Shown here: positions 17,266 to 25,288 of the stretch, in pieces
How positions within the stretch are numbered: the stretch's first letter is position 1
Layout of the letters: the number at the start of each line of letters is the position of its first letter
Source: Cymbomonas tetramitiformis
Lineage: Eukaryota; Chlorophyta; Pyramimonadophyceae; Pyramimonadales; Pyramimonadaceae
Assembly: GCA_001247695.2 (NCBI GenBank)
Contig: LGRX02035441.1
Coordinates: 1 to 27,675, forward strand
DNA length: 27,675 nt
Direction: 5' to 3'
Program-made: the position numbers and the translations under genes
The notes under the pieces: model-generated
What the model was told of the DNA's origin: nothing
The model's database searches: none
The model's input: only the letters and a program-made list of their open reading frames with translations

Positions 17266-18313
17266 CGCTCAAGGAGAACCTGTGCAGATGTTCGCTGCCC
17301 CGGATGGAGCCCTTCTGGATCTTCCTTGGCCCCTGCTAGTGGTGTACGCCCCGCCAGCTCGACAGCGTGTCAAGCGGGAAAGGAAGACGAGTTCCCCCCC
17401 TCCTATCGTGCGTACTGGAGAAGCGGCCAGCGTTCGAGACCTGCATCAGCAGATATCAGGAGGCCAGTTCCTCAAAGCGCTGCAAGCGGAATATGGGCGA
17501 CCTGGCCCCCTTCAGACTTTAAGGAAGGAAATCCAAGAAGCTCCGCATCAACGCACTCGTGACTTCTGCGTAGTGGGAGATGTGTTGTGGAGGGTGAGCG
17601 CTGGGCGCTATCAGTTGGTACTGGGAGAAGATTCACCCCTCCGTGAGGTAGTGCTGCAAGAGGCGCATGCATCTGTTTCAGCTGGACACGCGGGCAGGGA
17701 CAAAACTCTGGAACGAGTACTGCGACGCTTCTGGTGGAAAGGGGCAGCAGAAGATGTGGGACGCTGGGTTTCATCTTGCACTATCTGTCAAGCGGTGCGA
17801 CCGAGAAATTCCTACCCGGATGGATTGCTGAACCCACACACTATTCCTACGCGACTATGGCAAGTGGTCAGTGTGGACTTTGTTACTGGACTGCCAGTCA
17901 CGGCGCGGAATCACGATGCCTTTGCTACTTTCACATGTAAGCTCAGCAAAATGGTTCACATCATCCCGTTGAACTTCCAGGACAGCTCCGCTGAGGTTAT
18001 CGCTCGAATCTACTTCGACCACATCTGGAAACTACATGGCACCACTATGAAGATTGTCTCTGACCGCGACCCTCGTTTTCAGGATGCTATGTGGAAGGAA
18101 TTGATGAGACTTATGGGAACTAAAGTGGCCTCCACCACGCCTTACAACCCTCGTTCGGACGGACAAGCTGAACATACCAACCGCGTGGTAGAAGACATGC
18201 TAAGGTCCTTCGTAGGCAGCAATCCAGAGGACTGGGATTTGTGGTGTGCCAAGCAACGTAGAGTTCGCCATAAACGATACGCGGAGCGATGTAACCGGCT
18301 TTACCCCGTTTGA
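17255..18313 (+). CDS. Element B integrase
   Basis: The N-terminal H2C2 zinc finger is intact: H138, H145, C175 and C178 (EAHASVSAGHAGRDKTLE ... SSCTICQAV). The rve core has D208 (VSVDFVTGLP), D270 (IVSDRDPRF) and E306 (RSDGQAEHTNR) with exactly 35 residues between the last two, the DD35E triad of retroviral-type integrases, which insert cDNA into the genome. The first 60 residues (AAPDGALLDLPWPLLVVYAP) continue the methyltransferase tail, as shown by the copy at 18531. The ATG start is an artefact of a 7-base duplication. The last residues after EDWDLW are out of frame. Confidence 0.85.
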   Translation: MTDDAQGEPVQMFAAPDGALLDLPWPLLVVYAPPARQRVKRERKTSSPPPIVRTGEAASVRDLHQQISGGQFLKALQAEYGRPGPLQTLRKEIQEAPHQRTRDFCVVGDVLWRVSAGRYQLVLGEDSPLREVVLQEAHASVSAGHAGRDKTLERVLRRFWWKGAAEDVGRWVSSCTICQAVRPRNSYPDGLLNPHTIPTRLWQVVSVDFVTGLPVTARNHDAFATFTCKLSKMVHIIPLNFQDSSAEVIARIYFDHIWKLHGTTMKIVSDRDPRFQDAMWKELMRLMGTKVASTTPYNPRSDGQAEHTNRVVEDMLRSFVGSNPEDWDLWCAKQRRVRHKRYAERCNRLYPV

Positions 18314-18530
18314 GTTGGTCTTGGGGCACTCGCCTATGTCGCAACTGGACTTGTTCCTGCAAGCGGCTGCTGGACAACACTCCAAGCGTAAGGGTGGAGA
18401 AGGTACGGCACACGAGATGGCTAGTAAATTCGCGGCTCAACTAGAGGACGCCCGCACTAAGCTAGAACTGGCACAGCAACGCCAGCGACATCAGTTTGAC
18501 CAGCGTCACACCGCCAAATCCTTTCAGTAG
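18246..18530 (+). pseudogene. Element B integrase C-terminal part, frameshifted
   Basis: In the next frame the sequence continues correctly as NVEFAINDTRSDVTGFTPFE, then LVLGHSPMSQLDLFL and a charged helix ending HQFDQRHTAKSF. This is the usual gypsy integrase region after the DDE core (xVEFAxNxxxxxxTGxTPFExVxG). A one-base indel lies at about 18240-18255. The protein is cut before the KxGDxVLL segment, and chromodomain and 3' LTR are absent. Confidence 0.8.
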
Positions 18531-19140
18531 GAAGCTTTTCAGACGCGCGGGGATGCGTATTGAGGAGGTCATCCCCACACATGACTCTCAGGGGAATCTC
18601 ACCCAACTGTTTAAGGGAGCAGATGGAGTGCTGCAGGACCTCCCATGGCCGATGCTGGTGGTGTATGCTCCACCCTCGAGGTCAAGACCGCAGAGGATTC
18701 GACACCAGCGAGTGCCCCCGCCAATTGTTGATGCAGGCAAGGCGTCAAAGATGCGGGACGCGCAGGGCACAGTTTCTGGAGGAGATTTCCTTGAGGCCCT
18801 GCGGGACGAGTACAGCCGAGACGGGCCCCTTCGTACTCTGCGGGAGCAAGTACAGTCAGCTCCCCATCACAGCACGAAGCACTTCTGCATTGTTGGCGAA
18901 GTGCTGTGGCGGGTAGCTGCGGGGCACTACCAGCTGGTCCTGGGTGAGGACTCACCCCTCCGGGAGATTGTGTTCCGCGAAGCCCACGACTCCCTGGCAG
19001 CGGGTCACACAGGGCGCGACAAGACACTTGAAAGGGTTCTTCGTCGATTCTGGTGGAAGAACGCCTCGGATGATGTGGGGGCTTGGGTGGCGTCCTGCCC
19101 CACTTGCCAGGCTGTGAAACCCCGATCGTCATACCCTACG
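18531..19140 (+). pseudogene. Second methyltransferase-tail/integrase copy, truncated
   Basis: Within the open frame 18496-19239, the part from KLFRRAGMRIEEVIPTHDSQ to QAVKPRSSYP aligns throughout with element B from the methyltransferase end through the H2C2 finger. Shared parts include DLPWPMLVVYAPP, YQLVLGEDSPLRE, GRDKTLERVLRRFWWK and CPTCQAV. Here the methyltransferase tail and integrase are in one unbroken frame, which shows the ancestral arrangement. It starts abruptly in mid-domain and ends just after the zinc finger at about 19140, so both ends are junctions. Divergence from element B is substantial, so it is a related family member and not a recent tandem duplicate. Confidence 0.8.
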
Positions 19141-19211
19141 CGGGCTAGAGCACCCCCCATGACCCCTAAACCCCTGTTCGTTGGGGTTTGGGTTTTGGCA
19201 GCAGTCGACCA

Positions 19212-19532
19212 ATGGGGAAGAAGACTGGTCCCAAGCTGATTGACCTTGGGTTGGCGACTGTAGGCAAGTTGGCCGAGTTGACAGATACGGGCATGCAAAC
19301 ATATGTTTGCAAGATGATCGTGGAAGGGGTGCGGCGTGTCAACTTGTGGAAGTTGCGTGATAATGCTCGCGAATTATTGGCTACTGGTGTTCCTGTTGTG
19401 GATCCTGAGAGTGAAGACGATCGTGACGTTGAGGATTTATCAACTGTAGATGATAGTGATGAAGAAATACTCGTGGTAAGGAGAATGTGTGATGAAGTAG
19501 GTGTCCCATTTGATACATCTACGTTATGGTGA
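19212..19532 (+). CDS. Small acidic protein with SIM-like C-terminal motif
   Basis: 106 residues from the first ATG (MGKKTGPKLIDLGLATVGKL). The middle is helical (GMQTYVCKMIVEGVRRVNLW). The tail is very acidic (DPESEDDRDVEDLSTVDDSD) and leads into DEEILVV. Acidic/serine residues directly before an I/V-x-V-V core are the form of a SUMO-interacting motif. I recognise no family. It begins just after the truncated integrase copy and is followed by a minisatellite. It may belong to an element with the nearby RecQ-like fragment, but nothing proves this. Confidence 0.45.
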   Translation: MGKKTGPKLIDLGLATVGKLAELTDTGMQTYVCKMIVEGVRRVNLWKLRDNARELLATGVPVVDPESEDDRDVEDLSTVDDSDEEILVVRRMCDEVGVPFDTSTLW

Positions 19533-19539
19533 AATTGTT

Positions 19540-19900
19540 TTGGGGTTAGAAATGAGTGTTTGAGGGTCAAAAACAGTGTTGCAGGGTCAGAAATAGAGTC
19601 ATAGGGTCAGAAATGAGTGTTTCAAGGTCGGATTTGAGTGTTTCAGGGTCAGAAATAGTGTTTCGGGGGCAGAAATGAGTGTTTCAAGGTCAGAAATGAG
19701 TGTTTCAAGGTCAGAAATGAGTGTTTCAGGGTGAGAAATGAGTTTTCCAAGGTCAGAAATGAGGGTTTGAGGGTCTGAACCAGTGTTTCAGGGTCAGAAA
19801 CCGCGGTATGGGGTTACAAATGGGTGTTTCACGGTCAGAATTAGTATTTCATGGGCAGAAATGAGTGTTTCGGGGTCAACTTTAATGTGTTGGGATCAAA
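19540..19900. repeat. 21-bp minisatellite, about 17 copies
   Basis: The consensus is gtcagaaatgagtgtttcagg, with units of 19-21 bp. The central units are near perfect and the outer ones decayed. It starts within ten bases of the stop codon of the small acidic ORF and ends about 45 bp before the RecQ-like ORF. Confidence 0.85.
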
Positions 19901-19944
19901 ATTGATGGGGTCGCGGGGGGCGGGTGTGGGCACGTGCAATTGTA

Positions 19945-20448
19945 ATGGAGGCGCCAGATTTGTTGACATTAGGAAACCGGCGCATCTTCAACAATGACAG
20001 CTTCCGCGGAGATCAACTGAGAATTTGCCAGACAATTTTAGATGATAAAGAAGTGTTCGTTGTGCAACACACTGGGTTTGGAAAGAGTTTGACATACCAG
20101 CTTCCTGCCGTCGTATCCCGAGGAGTCACGGTTGTGATTTCACCGTTGGTGTCGCTGATGCATGATCAAGTCCAATCTCTAAAGGCCAAAAACATTTCGG
20201 CTCTGCAATATACGAGTGATATGTCGGATGCTGATAGATTTTGTGCGATAGATGTGCTGGATTTGGCACGCCGACAGTGTCATCGTCATCTGTGTCATCA
20301 CCGATATGGCTCGACTACTATGACTTCTTCACTGTCATCAGCGCCATCTCCGATGTCGACTTCGGTAGTCAGACAGTTCATAGCATCTGTCATTTCCACA
20401 CCTGACACCTTAGGGGCTGTCATCACATTCTTTCGGCGGAAGCTATAA
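19945..20448 (+). CDS. RecQ-type helicase N-terminal fragment
   Basis: Residues about 15-90 match the start of a RecQ ATP-dependent DNA helicase: FRGDQLRICQTILDDKEVFV (motif 0), HTGFGKSLTYQLPA (Walker A/motif I, where TGFGKS replaces the usual TGxGKS form), and VVISPLVSLMHDQVQSL (motif Ia). The coherent match ends near ALQYTSDMSDADR at about 20245. Motif II (DExH) and everything after are missing, and the remaining 60 codons are serine/histidine-rich shadow of an opposite-strand frame. It is a truncated gene or one exon of a split gene. Confidence 0.7.
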   Translation: MEAPDLLTLGNRRIFNNDSFRGDQLRICQTILDDKEVFVVQHTGFGKSLTYQLPAVVSRGVTVVISPLVSLMHDQVQSLKAKNISALQYTSDMSDADRFCAIDVLDLARRQCHRHLCHHRYGSTTMTSSLSSAPSPMSTSVVRQFIASVISTPDTLGAVITFFRRKL

Positions 20449-20453
20449 CACAT
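20298..20453 (-). CDS. Small acidic ORF, SIM-like C-terminus, opposite strand
   Basis: An ATG-to-TGA minus-strand frame of 51 residues reads MCYSFRRKNVMTAPKVSGVE, then MTDAMNCLTTEVDIGDGADD, then SEEVIVVEPYR. The DDSEEVIVVE end is very like DDSDEEILVV in the acidic ORF at 19212-19532 and also fits a SUMO-interacting motif. It may be the terminal exon of a gene running leftward. Its frame explains the odd shadow residues at the end of the RecQ frame. Confidence 0.3.
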   Translation of the reverse strand: MCYSFRRKNVMTAPKVSGVEMTDAMNCLTTEVDIGDGADDSEEVIVVEPYR

Positions 20454-20460
20454 CGTATTA

Positions 20461-21028
20461 TCTTGTGTATAGCTTCACAGTTTCACGGTTGACATATGCG
20501 AGCGTAGCACGACCCGACTTGTAGTGCTTCACTGTGTGTTTGTTTTCACAGGTTTGCGCCCACCACCGGCCTAAGGTGGTTAGTTAAAACCGCCAATTAT
20601 GGCTGGCTAAAGCCTTTATAGGGGCTCGGGGCTGAAGATCGGGGCATGAGGTTCTAGAACGCACTAGTCACGAAAGGGGTAGAGTGAGAGAGAGGAAGAT
20701 TTTCCGTTCGTGAGCACAATTGCTTAGGACAAAGATGGACCGGTCTAGCTAGCCGCAGTCTCCGAAGCAGCACGCGCGTCGACATCAAGCCTCACAACAC
20801 GATCGCCACCCCTCTCTTACCTTACCCTATTTCGCGGCTGTAAATTTTGAACCTTTGACCCCGAATTTGAAGCCCCTGCCCTTATTTTCTATAGATTGCT
20901 CAAGTGTAAATTTGTTTTCTCTTGGCGAGAACTTTGCAGTGTATTTTTTAGAACCTTGATTACCGAACATTTTGAATTCTTGGATTTTCTTGACTAACGC
21001 TCGAGGACCGCAACTGTAAATTTCCGAC
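20461..21028. other. Leader region upstream of element C
   Basis: No gene. A tataggggctcgg stretch near 20617 could be a TATA region. The AT-rich end (20830-21020) repeats ctgtaaatttt/ctgtaaatttcc at both edges. The region may hold the LTR and leader of element C, but I found no second copy or clear TG...CA ends. Confidence 0.35.
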
Positions 21029-21742
21029 ATGGCTTCTACGCCGTATCAGCTGATGGCTCCAGCAAGATTGAGAGCGCACCCAGCTGGTGCATCTAAGAGG
21101 CAGCTGCAATTTGATCAGCTGGTGCCCACACCAGTCGCCGCGTCGTCACAACAATCAGCAGCTGAGAAGAAGTTTGATTCTGAGTCAGCGGCTTTCCTTG
21201 ATGACCAGCAGAAGATTGAGGCGCTAGTAAGGGGCGTTAAATCTAAGCTGTGTGGCAAAGGGGACGCCATCGACGAGTGGAGGTTTTGTGGTGACAAGTC
21301 TAATGCTCGCTCACTACTTGACTCCCTCGTTGAGGAGCTTACCTCGCGCCTCACAAGGTTTAACGTCCTTTACGCGCATGCTTTCCGTCTGGACGACGTC
21401 ACCGCCACAGTGATGCCCAACGCAAACAAACTCCTAAAGGAGTTGTTGGAGTATCTCTGTGGCGGTCCAGCGCTCGCTTCAGTTCGGGAAGCACATCGTT
21501 ACTTCCCTGACGACGGCAAGGTTATTTCAACTGCCTTAGTCAGGGACGTGATGCCTGACCTGGAGGATTTTGACAAAACTGACTTCATCTTTACCCCCAC
21601 AGTAGAGGTCCCGGCGGGTGTGAACCCCAAACAGTTCATCAAAGCTTTCATTGGTTCTTTCTTTGACGGAGAGGAGTCACACGCATGTGTTCAGCTTATT
21701 CAGACAGATGGCACAGTTACCTGGACTATGGCAGTCAGATGA
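21029..21742 (+). CDS. Element C Gag-like N-terminal part
   Basis: 237 residues starting MASTPYQLMAPARLRAHPAG. The body is helical (FLDDQQKIEALVRGVKSKL, LLDSLVEELTSRLTRFNVLY) with a later PAGVNPKQFIKAFIGSFFDG segment. No zinc knuckle or protease is seen. It ends in a single TGA, after which the same frame stays open for more than 400 codons into the reverse transcriptase. I call it Gag-like because of its place before RT; sequence alone does not prove it. Confidence 0.45.
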   Translation: MASTPYQLMAPARLRAHPAGASKRQLQFDQLVPTPVAASSQQSAAEKKFDSESAAFLDDQQKIEALVRGVKSKLCGKGDAIDEWRFCGDKSNARSLLDSLVEELTSRLTRFNVLYAHAFRLDDVTATVMPNANKLLKELLEYLCGGPALASVREAHRYFPDDGKVISTALVRDVMPDLEDFDKTDFIFTPTVEVPAGVNPKQFIKAFIGSFFDGEESHACVQLIQTDGTVTWTMAVR

Positions 21743-22984
21743 TATGTATCACAGACATCAGATGGTCAGCACTATCGGGACCTACTACACTATCTGGACT
21801 GCTACAGAAAGCTGAATGGCATTAATGAACACTACCCTATCTGGACTATTGTGAAGGCTCGTCAGACAATCAGAGCACCTATCTACAGTGCACTTCTCAT
21901 CTCCACCCACAGAGGCAACAGGAGGCCCTACGGTGTTATCCTGGAGCCCTGCCCCGACGGGCCGGCTAGCTGGCACATTGATCTCCCGGCCAACCTGATT
22001 ATCTTCCCATCCACTCATTCAGCAGCTTACCTGCCCTTCTCTGACACCCTCAGCAGTGACCTCAGAGCAGAATACATGTTTGGCAGTTTCAGCAGCATGG
22101 AGCAGTTTCTCTCTGATGCTCCTAACTCTACTATTACCCATATGCTTGAGGTCTCGGCACCAGAGATTAAGCTACCTCACGGTGTCAAACAAGCCCTATC
22201 CTCACCACAGTCTGAAGACTGGCTAAAAGCTATGGATCAGGAGGTTGGTGATATGGTTAATCAGGAGAAGCTCAAGCTGGGAACACCTCCGGCTAGTGCA
22301 CAGTACCTTACTACACTATTTGTACTGTCTATGCCATTCAAACCTGACCCTACTGGCGCAGGCAAGGCCTATCAGATATTTAAAGCCCGTATGGCTGGTG
22401 ACGGCAGCAAAACTACAGGCTACCTTCCGTGGGAGACTTCTTCAGCTACCCCAGAGATATCAGCTTTCAGACTGCTATTCATATCTGCAGCCCTATTCCA
22501 GCTGGTGGTGTCACATCTGGATGTGTCTCAGGCCTTTATGCATGCTAAGCTTGAGTTGCCCGTGTGGATTCAGTTTCCCTCTGGCTATACTTTTAAGGGC
22601 TACAACTATGCATTACTCTCATATGCGCTGTACGGCCTCAAGATTGCCGGTGCATCATGGCAGAGGATGGTTAAACAGTTTATGCTCAGTTTCAAATACA
22701 TGGAACAATCATTCAGGCAGTCTACACATGATGCCTGTATCTATTTCATCTACACGCCTACGGTTAAGGCTATGTGTGTGGTATATGTGGATGACTTTGG
22801 TATGGCCTGCTCCACGGCTCTTGAGAGGGCCTTCTGGAGTGCTTTCGGAGCAACCTTTAAGGCCAAACACTTGGGTCCTATATCCTCTATCCTTCAGATG
22901 ACAGTACAACATGATGACCAGGGGGTGTACCTCAATCAGTCTCGGCAAATTAAGGACCTTATGACAGCTAATAACATACAGTAA
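21743..22984 (+). CDS. Element C Ty1/copia-type reverse transcriptase (RVT_2)
   Basis: Directly after the TGA the same frame continues with SDGQHYRDLLHYLDCYRKLN and reaches the RT domain: SSPQSEDWLKAMDQEV, the YKARL-equivalent YQIFKARMAGDG, then VVSHLDVSQAFMHAKL (first catalytic Asp), ALYGLKIAGASWQRM, and VVYVDDFGMA (catalytic YVDD). The end, YLNQSRQIKDL, equals the usual copia LSQxxYIxDLL. The domain looks complete. RNase H is missing, as are protease and integrase, which in copia lie between gag and RT. Catalytic residues are present. It copies element RNA to DNA if functional. Confidence 0.85.
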   Translation, partial: YVSQTSDGQHYRDLLHYLDCYRKLNGINEHYPIWTIVKARQTIRAPIYSALLISTHRGNRRPYGVILEPCPDGPASWHIDLPANLIIFPSTHSAAYLPFSDTLSSDLRAEYMFGSFSSMEQFLSDAPNSTITHMLEVSAPEIKLPHGVKQALSSPQSEDWLKAMDQEVGDMVNQEKLKLGTPPASAQYLTTLFVLSMPFKPDPTGAGKAYQIFKARMAGDGSKTTGYLPWETSSATPEISAFRLLFISAALFQLVVSHLDVSQAFMHAKLELPVWIQFPSGYTFKGYNYALLSYALYGLKIAGASWQRMVKQFMLSFKYMEQSFRQSTHDACIYFIYTPTVKAMCVVYVDDFGMACSTALERAFWSAFGATFKAKHLGPISSILQMTVQHDDQGVYLNQSRQIKDLMTANNIQ

Positions 22985-23388
22985 GTCGCGGTCTATAAGA
23001 AACGGTACCTACAAGAAACCACCCGCTAGATTTCTCCCCAAAAATTAAGAAACCCATAAGAAACCACCCGCAAGCAATTTCAAACCAGAGATGTGAAAAC
23101 CCCCCTTATTAAGAAATCGAGACGCTAGGTTCACCGAACCCAATACCCATATTTTATGTCTTTTAAGAAATCGGTTTCGGCCAACATGAAAATTTGCTCT
23201 TTCGGCATATCGCGCGTTTCCCTAAAATTTCCGATTGGGCTGTAAACTGATCGCCTGCGTGCCTACGTTCGATAGCTTAAAATGACGGCATTGATCTCCT
23301 CTACACGTGCACCAAATTACGGGACGATCGGATAAGTGATGCGTATGTTATGGCCCGATCAGTAAACCCTATCATTCTAGCGACGCAC
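22985..23388. other. No gene; short aagaaacc repeats
   Basis: AT-rich sequence. The 14-mer AAGAAACCACCCGC occurs twice (near 23015 and 23058), and ttaagaaa/ataagaaa motifs recur at least six times to 23175. No coding potential or RNA gene. Confidence 0.55.
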
Positions 23389-23512
23389 GGGGGATATTTA
23401 AGCATATAGATAGTCCAGTGTTCATGTTTGTCTTACAATACATTTCGCGCGGGGGATATTTAAGCATATAGATAATGCATTGTTCAGGTTGGTCTTACAA
23501 TAAATACATATA
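23389..23512. repeat. 62-bp tandem repeat, two copies
   Basis: Two adjoining units (23389 and 23451) begin gggggatatttaagcatata and both contain tcttacaata. The second half has diverged more than the first. Confidence 0.85.
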
Positions 23513-23643
23513 CTAACCAACCGGACTTATTGTGCCCATACACCCAATCTGGTATTATAGTGCAGTTGAGTGTCTCATCCTAACATCACTTAGCAGTACG
23601 GAAACCATCATGGCATTCAACAGTGTGAGTTACATGCATCAGC

Positions 23644-24882
23644 CTACTTTGCCTTCTGTAGTGCTACCCAAGATCCATCTGTGGCGTTAGCCATTTCAGC
23701 CTCAGGCAGACCACCAACATACCTCTCTTCACCGAGGCAGTGGCTCGCTTCACGGTCGTCCACCCCATAGTAGACCTTGAAGTTGAACCCAGACTCGTTC
23801 CTAGGGAGCTTGCGCTTCACCCTCCCCAACTGCCACCCACGAGAAGCCCACTTGAACATGATCGCCGTCTTGAGCAACTTCTTGTCCAGAGGGGGCATGT
23901 TGGATAGGATCTGCATCCCAGTGGGAAGGAAAAATGCAGCAAACTCCTCCGGATCCACGTCACTGCACTCGTCGTTCTCGTTGTCACTGTCCAGGCCGGC
24001 CTCACTAATATCTGACTGATCCGAGTGCTCCTCATCCCCTGGAAGAAGAGGCGCTGGGGGGGCTGGTTCACTGACACTCGTGGTATCTTCGGCCATACCA
24101 GTTTCCTGCGCCTTCAGCAATTCCGCTCGCAATTGCTTCCCATACCCAGGCATGTTCTGCGGCGCGACCTTGTCGACATCACTGAAATCAACAGTCAAAA
24201 GACACCCGGAACCCAGGAAGGACTTCTGGAGGAAGTCCATCATGGCGCACAACTTCTCGTATGCTTCCCCGCTCCACAAAGTCAACAGCACACGGCGCTC
24301 GCTCGCAGTGAACTGGCCAGACTCCCACTTTGCCAGGTTGTCATCGTCCTCGAGCCAGTTCTCAAGCTCTTTAGCGATAAGAGACTTAAGATATTGTGCG
24401 ATGTGCCGATCCACTGGCTGCAACAGGTCAGTGCAGTTTGGCTTGAAGTACCAGGCAAGCGTGTCCCACATTTCCTTGAGCTGCTCCCGAAAGGGCATGT
24501 TCACTTGCCCATCAAGGTTGTCCATCAATAGCAGCTTCTCCCCGTCAATGGTTTTGGCCCAAGGGCCATAGGTGCGTTCCAACCAAGCCAAGCAAAATGC
24601 TCTATCCGCCCATGCGTTTGTCTGAAAGTAGACATCAACCCGCTTATCCCAGGACAACCGCTCCAGCTCGGTGATACGCTTCCCTTCACCCCTGAAAATC
24701 AGTGCCAGCTTACACTGTGTCTTACCACTGGCGACGTCAGCAGCATAGCACACTTGCAGTGTACACTGCCTCTTCTCGAGGCTGCTCCCGGAGGGCGTGC
24801 TAATCCACACCTCACTTGACCCCTTCTCGGCGTACCTGTCCTGCAACCCTGAAATAAAACCAAGCGGACTCTGATCAACGTT
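23644..24882 (-). pseudogene. pogo/CENP-B-like DDE transposase, N-terminally truncated
   Basis: The minus-strand frame is open up to the edge of element A copy 2. It shows the three acidic positions of a DDE_1 (pogo/Tigger-like) transposase: NVDQSPLGF at about 24860-24885, LLLMDNLDGQ (D109 counted from 24846), and TDLLQPVDRHI (D146). FREQLKEMWDTLAWYFKPNC lies between, and a long acidic C-terminal tail follows. The enzyme would cut and join DNA transposon ends in the nucleus. The helix-turn-helix DNA-binding half is missing because the sequence switches to element A at 24882/24883. It has no native start and so is a fragment. The remaining 400 codons are intact. Confidence 0.8.
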
Positions 24883-24904
24883 TGCTGAAATCTGTATAGG
24901 CAGC

Positions 24905-24927
24905 CCTGACTGGGAGTCCCGGTCAGG
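24905..24927. other. Leader hairpin 1, element A copy 2
   Basis: Arms CCTGACTGGGA and TCCCGGTCAGG pair fully around one G, with one T-G wobble. It corresponds to 11711-11734. Confidence 0.55.
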
Positions 24928-24985
24928 CCCCTATGACAGATCCCTAGGACCAACACTGGACTACTGACTGATCTGTAGGTTCGTA

Positions 24986-25008
24986 CTGTGACACACGCTG
25001 TGTCACAG
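24986..25008. other. Leader hairpin 2, element A copy 2
   Basis: Arms CTGTGACACA and TGTGTCACAG pair perfectly over 10 bp around CGC. It corresponds to 11794-11816. Confidence 0.6.
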
Positions 25009-25288
25009 GTAGGCTAGACTCCGAGACCGTCCGAGACCGTTCCGGGTATATCTAGCTTAGGGTTTATTTATCTTAGACAGTTTATCCACACGAGTACGGG
25101 ACTTTCTGATATCTAGTGTACTTGGATATTCCGGTAGGTCGTGGCCCCATCCACGTTTTCATTCCACTTGCTATCTTGGCCATGATTGGCTAAGCAGCCG
25201 CTTGAAGAGGTGGTGCGCACTTGCGCGTTTGGGTGCGACTAGGATTTGGGCATGATTTTACGGTAGACGTCTTTTGCGGCTGCGAGTC

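Larger units (their letters stand above)
13481..18530 (+). mobile_element. Element B: gypsy-type retroelement lacking RT
   Basis: Order seen: putative LTR, primer-site-like motif, repeated leader, Gag C-terminal part with zinc knuckle, a proline-rich/coiled region, a Dam-like methyltransferase domain, then integrase with zinc finger and DD35E core. Protease, reverse transcriptase and RNase H motifs are not visible in any frame. The 3' end is lost where a second, related integrase piece begins at about 18531. Several frameshifts are present. I infer a decayed or non-autonomous Ty3/gypsy-related element. Confidence 0.6.
21029..22984 (+). mobile_element. Element C: copia-type retroelement without integrase
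   Basis: One reading frame of about 650 codons, broken by one TGA at 21740-21742, contains a Gag-like part and then RT. Only about 170 codons separate them, too few for protease plus integrase. It is either an internal deletion derivative that kept frame or a compact non-autonomous type. The next stop comes right after the RT domain. Confidence 0.65.

Noticed and set aside
22980..22990. GTAAGT splice-donor-like sequence at the end of the element C frame
   Set aside because: It coincides with the in-frame stop, no downstream exon with RNase H was found, and a six-base match alone is weak.
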